The notes under the pieces: model-generated
The model's database searches: none
Told to the model about the DNA's origin: nothing
What the model saw: only the letters and a program-made list of their open reading frames with translations
Origin: Xenorhabdus cabanillasii
GTDB taxonomy: Bacteria > Pseudomonadota > Gammaproteobacteria > Enterobacterales > Enterobacteriaceae
Direction: 5' to 3'
NCBI RefSeq assembly: GCF_003386665.1
Contig: NZ_QTUB01000001.1
Location: 2,790,001 to 2,854,000, forward strand
DNA: 64,000 bases
Translations under genes and position numbers: made by a program
Shown: positions 59,328 through 64,000 of the stretch, piece by piece
Position numbering within the stretch: the stretch's first letter is position 1
How the letters are laid out: each line of letters opens with the position of its first letter

Positions 59328-61580
59328 ATGAAAATCATGGCAAAAATAGCTGGAGCCAGCGCAGTATTTATTGGGCTTCAGGGACTGGCTTATGCTGAAA
59401 ATATAAATGACAATAAAAATCAAAAAGTCATGCGATTTAGCACACTGAAAATTTCAGGTTCTCAGGATAATAAGAACTCGCCGCAAATTGATGCAATGGA
59501 AAAACCCGGTGCTTATAGTTCTGTGGGTGAAGATAATAAACTTGGATCTATGGACAGCGTATTACGTGCTTTGCCGGGGACTTACACTCAGATGGATGTA
59601 AGTCAGGGAACAGTAGCCGTTAATATCCGTGGACTAAGTGGTTTTGGCCGTGTCAATATGATGGTAGACGGTGTTAGTCAGAGTTTTTATGGTATAGCGC
59701 CGAATTCATTTGGACACGGGGGAATGCCTTATAATCAGTTTGGTGTTTTGATTGACCCTAATTTTATTATCCGGACAGATATTGATCGTGGGCAGACTAA
59801 CGATGGGGATTCAATCAATGCATTGGTGGGAAGTGCTAACTTCCATACCATTGGGATTGAAGATATTGTTTTCGAAGGTGATAAACTGGGTATACGAACT
59901 AAATCAACCTATGGCACTAACGGCATAGGCAAAAATGGCATGATTGCCATTGCGGGAAAAACGCAGGCATTCAGCCCGGAAGGTTCCATTGGTGCTATGC
60001 TTGCTGTTAGTGGTCACAGTATTGATGCTCACTATAAAAATGGCATGGGGATCAGCAGCGAAGAATTTGGTACGGATAAGACATTTAAGCAGAAACCAAA
60101 TTCACAATTGATGAAAATAAATATTAAGCCAAATGATTTTCATGATTTGGAGTTGTCTGGACGTTTTTATCATAATAAGTTTACTAAACGTCATATCGAT
60201 AGCTATGATTATCATTTGAAATATCATTACACACCATTTAGTGAATTAATTGATACTAAAATTTTACTGAGTTCAGGAAAGGGTGAACAGTCCTTTGTTT
60301 ATCCTATGAGTGGATTAGGTAAAGGCGAATCACATAATAAATCTAATGCTATCGATGTTAAAAATACTAGCCGATTTAATTATGGTGACACTGATTTCGC
60401 ATTTACTCTTGGTAGTAAATTGATGCGCACTGAATACAGGAAAAAAACAGGTATCGGCCTTAGTGAAAAATATACATCCTCAGAGGAACACAATCCATTT
60501 TCACCAGGCGGGAAACAAGATATCAGAAGTATTTATAGTCAGTTAAAAGTTGAACATGGTATTTATACCGCTAATTTGGGATTAAACTATTTAGACTCCA
60601 GCATAAAGGGAAGAAAACCGGCTTGTGATAAGAGAGTAAACTGTTTCCCTCAAGGAGAAGTACAATTAGATATTAAATCACGTGGATTTAATCCAAGTAT
60701 TTTATTATCAGCAGAAATTACACCTGCATTCCAGCCATTCATAAGTTATACCCATGCAATGCGGGCACCAAATGCACAGGAAGTTTTCTATTCCAATGAA
60801 GGAGGAATTTCAATGAATCCATTCCTGAAAGGAGAAAGAGCAGATACTTATCAGATTGGGTTTAATAGTTATCGTCCGAACTTATTTATAGAAGGAGATT
60901 CATTTCGTCTGAAAGCAACGATGTTTCATACCAAAATCAAAAACTATATCTTCAGTGAATCTTATCTGGTTTGTGCAGAAGGTAGAATTTGTAAAAATGA
61001 TGGGACATTGACAGATGAAGAGTGGGGAGAAGTTGATCCTAACTTTAATATATATATTTATGGTAATAGTCTGGCACCGGTAACTATGCGTGGCTATGAG
61101 CTTTCGGCGAATTATGATGCTGGCATATTCTACAGCTTATTAGCATATAGCCAGCAAAAAACACAACAACCAACCTCACTTTCGGCAAGTATTATGGGAA
61201 CAAATCTAGCATCTCAGTTACCGGAGCGATATATGACATTAGATACTGGCGTTCGTTTACTGGAAGAAAAAATTCGTGTTGGTGCGATAGTGAAATATAC
61301 AGATCAGTCTTATCACCAAAATCCTGATGTAGATGGAAATGCGGAAATCAGTGATAAGATGATAAAAGATAATAAGATACCGACCATTATTGATTTATAT
61401 GCGGATTACCAAATCAATGAGAATATTTCTGTTAAATTTTCTGTACAGAACGTGGCCAACAAAAATTATGCTGATGCCCTGAATCGCATGAATTCTTCAC
61501 CAAATATAGCGGAAGGGGAAGCTGTAGCTCAAACAGCCCGTGGCAGAACTTACGTGATAGGGGCTGAGGTTCGCTTCTGA
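59328..61580 (+). CDS. TonB-dependent outer-membrane receptor, heme/hemophore-type
   Basis: The 750-residue protein has a Sec signal (MKIMAKIAGASAVFIGLQGL, cut after AYA). A plug domain follows (MDSVLRALPGTYTQMDVSQG, VNIRGLSGFGRVNMMVDGVS) and then a 22-strand beta-barrel ending in RTYVIGAEVRF with the terminal Phe needed for BamA recognition. The plug resembles heme/hemoglobin and hemophore receptors such as HasR or HemR more than siderophore receptors, but the ligand is an inference. ATG 59328 has AGGA eight bases upstream. It is the last gene of the ChaN-TonB-OpB cluster, closed by a terminator. Confidence 0.88.
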   Translation: MKIMAKIAGASAVFIGLQGLAYAENINDNKNQKVMRFSTLKISGSQDNKNSPQIDAMEKPGAYSSVGEDNKLGSMDSVLRALPGTYTQMDVSQGTVAVNIRGLSGFGRVNMMVDGVSQSFYGIAPNSFGHGGMPYNQFGVLIDPNFIIRTDIDRGQTNDGDSINALVGSANFHTIGIEDIVFEGDKLGIRTKSTYGTNGIGKNGMIAIAGKTQAFSPEGSIGAMLAVSGHSIDAHYKNGMGISSEEFGTDKTFKQKPNSQLMKINIKPNDFHDLELSGRFYHNKFTKRHIDSYDYHLKYHYTPFSELIDTKILLSSGKGEQSFVYPMSGLGKGESHNKSNAIDVKNTSRFNYGDTDFAFTLGSKLMRTEYRKKTGIGLSEKYTSSEEHNPFSPGGKQDIRSIYSQLKVEHGIYTANLGLNYLDSSIKGRKPACDKRVNCFPQGEVQLDIKSRGFNPSILLSAEITPAFQPFISYTHAMRAPNAQEVFYSNEGGISMNPFLKGERADTYQIGFNSYRPNLFIEGDSFRLKATMFHTKIKNYIFSESYLVCAEGRICKNDGTLTDEEWGEVDPNFNIYIYGNSLAPVTMRGYELSANYDAGIFYSLLAYSQQKTQQPTSLSASIMGTNLASQLPERYMTLDTGVRLLEEKIRVGAIVKYTDQSYHQNPDVDGNAEISDKMIKDNKIPTIIDLYADYQINENISVKFSVQNVANKNYADALNRMNSSPNIAEGEAVAQTARGRTYVIGAEVRF

Positions 61581-61600
61581 TAATGGTTAGTCGATATAAT

Positions 61601-61628
61601 AGTGGTGCATATGCACCACTTTTTTTAC
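61601..61628 (+). terminator. Terminator after the TonB-dependent receptor
   Basis: The palindrome AGTGGTGCAT / ATGCACCACT at 61601-61620 is followed by TTTTTTA. Confidence 0.9.
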
Positions 61629-61828
61629 ATATTTTTGTACCAAATATCTTTCTTTTTCTTATTATTACCACAGATTTTAAAATTGTTTGTTTTTTAGATG
61701 ATTGCCATACTATATATAGTATGCATTCTTATTTATTAGTATTTTGTATAATGTTTTTATTTAATTCATTGAAATTAATATACAGGGTAAATTTTATTTA
61801 TAATTAAAATAATATCATAAGGTTTATA

Positions 61829-62134
61829 ATGAATGATTAAAATGGGTATTTGAAACTGAGTGATAGTGGAAGATATTACTCTTTTAACTCTCCGCTTCCT
61901 GGTGATGAATTTTTCTCAACTGAACCACAAAAAAATAAAGATAAAATGGCAAATTCATCGCCTATCATTGATGATGAAACAGGCCTTTGCATTGGCTATC
62001 TGTATAGCAGAGGTGGAGGATTATATGAAGTTTATGATGTCAATGGAGAATATACCGGTTTACATGAATTACCACTGGAAACACCATTAATAGATCCCTT
62101 TTCATCTCTATGTTTTTTTATCATAATATGTTGA
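61829..62134 (+). pseudogene. Small hypothetical gene with an in-frame stop at codon 4
   Basis: ATAAGG precedes ATG 61829, whose frame reads Met-Asn-Asp, then TAA, then continues as NGYLKLSDSGRYYSF through EPQKNKDKMANSSPIIDDET, GLCIGYLYSRGGGLYEVYDV and LHELPLETPLIDPFSSLCFF to a stop at 62134. Changing TAA to AAA would give an intact protein of about 100 residues. Translation could start at TTG 61850, giving 94 residues, but no ribosome site precedes it. No family is recognised. The look is of a small acidic accessory or immunity-type protein, stated only as an impression. Confidence 0.5.
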
Positions 62135-62202
62135 GCTTTTTTATACACCACGCCAAATTTATAAAGTTTATTGGAACTTATCACAAAACAGATAAGACAC
62201 TT

Positions 62203-63570
62203 TTATACGTTATTTTTTCTCTTGCTAACTTTTTTCACTTTTATTACCTGGCTCTCAACCCAGCCATCCAGCAACCGGGTTTTCAGCGAATCCCCAACTT
62301 TGACCTGCTTAACCTGTTTCAACAACTTTCCATCGGGCGTTTCACTGATACTATAACCACGACTCAACGTTGCCAACGGGCTTACGGCTTCCATTCGTGA
62401 ACAGGAAACCACAAATCTCTCTTTATAACGAGATAATTGCCGTTCAATTGCCTGTTTTAACCGAAAATCATATTGTTGAATATGCTGGCTATAATACCGG
62501 ATTTCCTGTTCAGGATTATGCTGTAGCAGTCTTTGATTTAATTTTTCATAGGAAATTGAATTTTGTTTCAGGCAGCGTAATAAACCATCGACCAGTTTCT
62601 GCCGTAATTCAGATAAACGATTCTGTTGACGAGCCAGTCGCAAATCAGGCCTTTGTTGTTGAAGCCGATGTTGTAATCCATTAAAAATACGCTGCTTTTT
62701 GGCAAAAAAGTAATCCATCGCCATTTCGAGACGTTGTTGCAGGGACTGAACTTGCCTCAACAATTCAATTTGATTACGGCTAACCAATTCTGCCGCCGCA
62801 GAAGGAGTCGAAGCACGCAAATCAGCCACAAAATCTGCAATTGTGACATCAGTTTCATGCCCAACAGCACTGACGATAGGAATTTGGCTCTGAAATATCG
62901 CGCGAGCTACCTGTTCGTCATTGAAACACCACAAATCCTCCAACGAACCACCACCACGCCCGACAATCAAAATATCACACTCTTGTCGGGTATTTGCCAG
63001 CTCAATCGCCCGAATAATCTGCAATGGCGCTTCTGCCCCCTGAACCGCAGTCGGATAAATAATAATGGGCAAAGAAGGATCACGACGTTTCAGAATATTC
63101 AGAATATCGTGCAATGCTGCACCACTGGTTGAGGTGATCACTCCAAGGCATTTAGCCGGTGAGGGTAGTGGTTTTTTATAGATCTGCTCGAACAACCCTT
63201 CTGCGGCGAGTTTCTGTTTCAATACTTCAAATTGCTGTTGCAATAACCCGTCACCGGCAGGCTGGATGCTTTCTACTATCAGCTGATAATCACCACGTGG
63301 CTCATACAGGGTGATTTGCGCTCTGACCAATACCTGCTGACCATTTTGTGGCCGGAATGCCGCTCGCAGATTGTAACTACGAAACATAGCTGCCCGGATC
63401 TGCGCCCGTTCATCTTTCAGCGTGAAATACCAGTGCCCGGATGAAGGTTGGGAAAAGTTAGAAATTTCAGCACTTAGCCAAATTCTACCCATTTCCAGCT
63501 CCAATAGCTGACGAACCGTCTGATTCAGACGACTAACAGAAAAAATTCCAGTGTTGGTTGGCAGTGACAT
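62203..63570 (-). CDS. xseA: Exodeoxyribonuclease VII large subunit XseA
   Basis: The 455-residue subunit works with XseB to degrade single-stranded DNA in repair. It has an N-terminal OB fold ([40 protein letters not shown]) and the catalytic region with [38 protein letters not shown] and [21 protein letters not shown] long coiled coil and a C-terminal domain ([20 protein letters not shown]) follow. ATG 63570 aligns with the E. coli start; a TTG at 63591 is open. It is divergent from guaB, as in E. coli. Confidence 0.95.
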   Translation of the reverse strand: MSLPTNTGIFSVSRLNQTVRQLLELEMGRIWLSAEISNFSQPSSGHWYFTLKDERAQIRAAMFRSYNLRAAFRPQNGQQVLVRAQITLYEPRGDYQLIVESIQPAGDGLLQQQFEVLKQKLAAEGLFEQIYKKPLPSPAKCLGVITSTSGAALHDILNILKRRDPSLPIIIYPTAVQGAEAPLQIIRAIELANTRQECDILIVGRGGGSLEDLWCFNDEQVARAIFQSQIPIVSAVGHETDVTIADFVADLRASTPSAAAELVSRNQIELLRQVQSLQQRLEMAMDYFFAKKQRIFNGLQHRLQQQRPDLRLARQQNRLSELRQKLVDGLLRCLKQNSISYEKLNQRLLQHNPEQEIRYYSQHIQQYDFRLKQAIERQLSRYKERFVVSCSRMEAVSPLATLSRGYSISETPDGKLLKQVKQVKVGDSLKTRLLDGWVESQVIKVKKVSKRKNNV

Positions 63571-63682
63571 GTGAGCTAGATCAAATTTCAAAACAAAGAC
63601 TTAATTGACTGATAATAACTACTCATAACCACTAATCAAGAAATTTTTTCAGAAAATGCTGGAGGCAACCAATTACGGCCTG

Positions 63683-63688
63683 TATAAT
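63683..63688 (+). promoter_or_regulatory. Probable -10 box of guaB
   Basis: A perfect TATAAT lies 54 bases before the guaB start, with CTGGAG about 17 bases upstream as a weak -35. I see no clear PurR box. Confidence 0.5.
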
Positions 63689-63723
63689 GCCGCGGCAATA
63701 TTTTATCCCTTATTGCCACATAG

Positions 63724-64000
<277 letters not shown>

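Noticed and set aside
61583..61807. Rightward ORF after the TonB-dependent receptor
   Set aside because: It runs through the terminator hairpin and is very AT-rich with a repetitive hydrophobic composition.
62110..62400. Rightward ORF overlapping the end of xseA
   Set aside because: It is antisense to conserved xseA codons and has no ribosome site.

Overview
The window looks like a chromosomal segment of an insect-associated enterobacterium of the Morganellaceae, most likely Photorhabdus or a close relative such as Xenorhabdus. The grounds are long AT-rich intergenic stretches, proteins close to their E. coli counterparts, an enterobacterial gene order, an orphan Hcp, a putative i-type lysozyme inhibitor and an NRPS-thioesterase relic. 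The genus is an inference. I see no rRNA, tRNA or CRISPR array and no complete insertion sequence.

Region 1 (1-11.5 kb) is mixed. It runs from the icd 3' end through a VOC protein, two small secreted proteins (one PliI-like), a stand-alone integrase-arm-like ORF and an AGCS symporter. Next come a frameshifted amiD, an AraC regulator, aroP with a possible TyrR box, a CspE-like gene, thiD behind a TPP riboswitch, and fbaB.

Region 2 (11.8-24 kb) matches the E. coli mdtABC-baeSR-yegP-yegQ-cyaR block. It includes a recognisable CyaR small RNA with a candidate class II CRP site, and a near-consensus BaeR box upstream of mdtA.

Region 3 (24-51 kb) holds an orphan hcp, a frameshifted mgtE, then the conserved chain ppx-ppk / purN-purM / upp / hda / yfgD / bepA / perM / bcp / gcvR / dapA-bamC-purC / tmcA / ypfN / dapE-yffB. 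Accessory DNA interrupts the chain in two places. Where uraA would lie between upp and hda there are two AT-rich genes, one with a Cys-His-Asp pattern of a papain-like or transglutaminase-like enzyme. Between bcp and gcvR lies a decayed NRPS thioesterase.

Region 4 (51-64 kb) has a NarP-like response regulator whose phosphoacceptor Asp is Gly, then maeB. After that comes a cluster, probably Fur-controlled, for iron or heme uptake: a ChaN-like lipoprotein, a TonB-like protein, an oligopeptidase B with an apparent export signal and a TonB-dependent receptor. A small broken gene, xseA and the divergent guaB start close the window.

The strongest leads are the upp-hda insertion, the exported oligopeptidase B in the uptake cluster, the Asp-less NarP, and single-base homopolymer frameshifts in amiD and mgtE, which may be pseudogenes or sequence errors.
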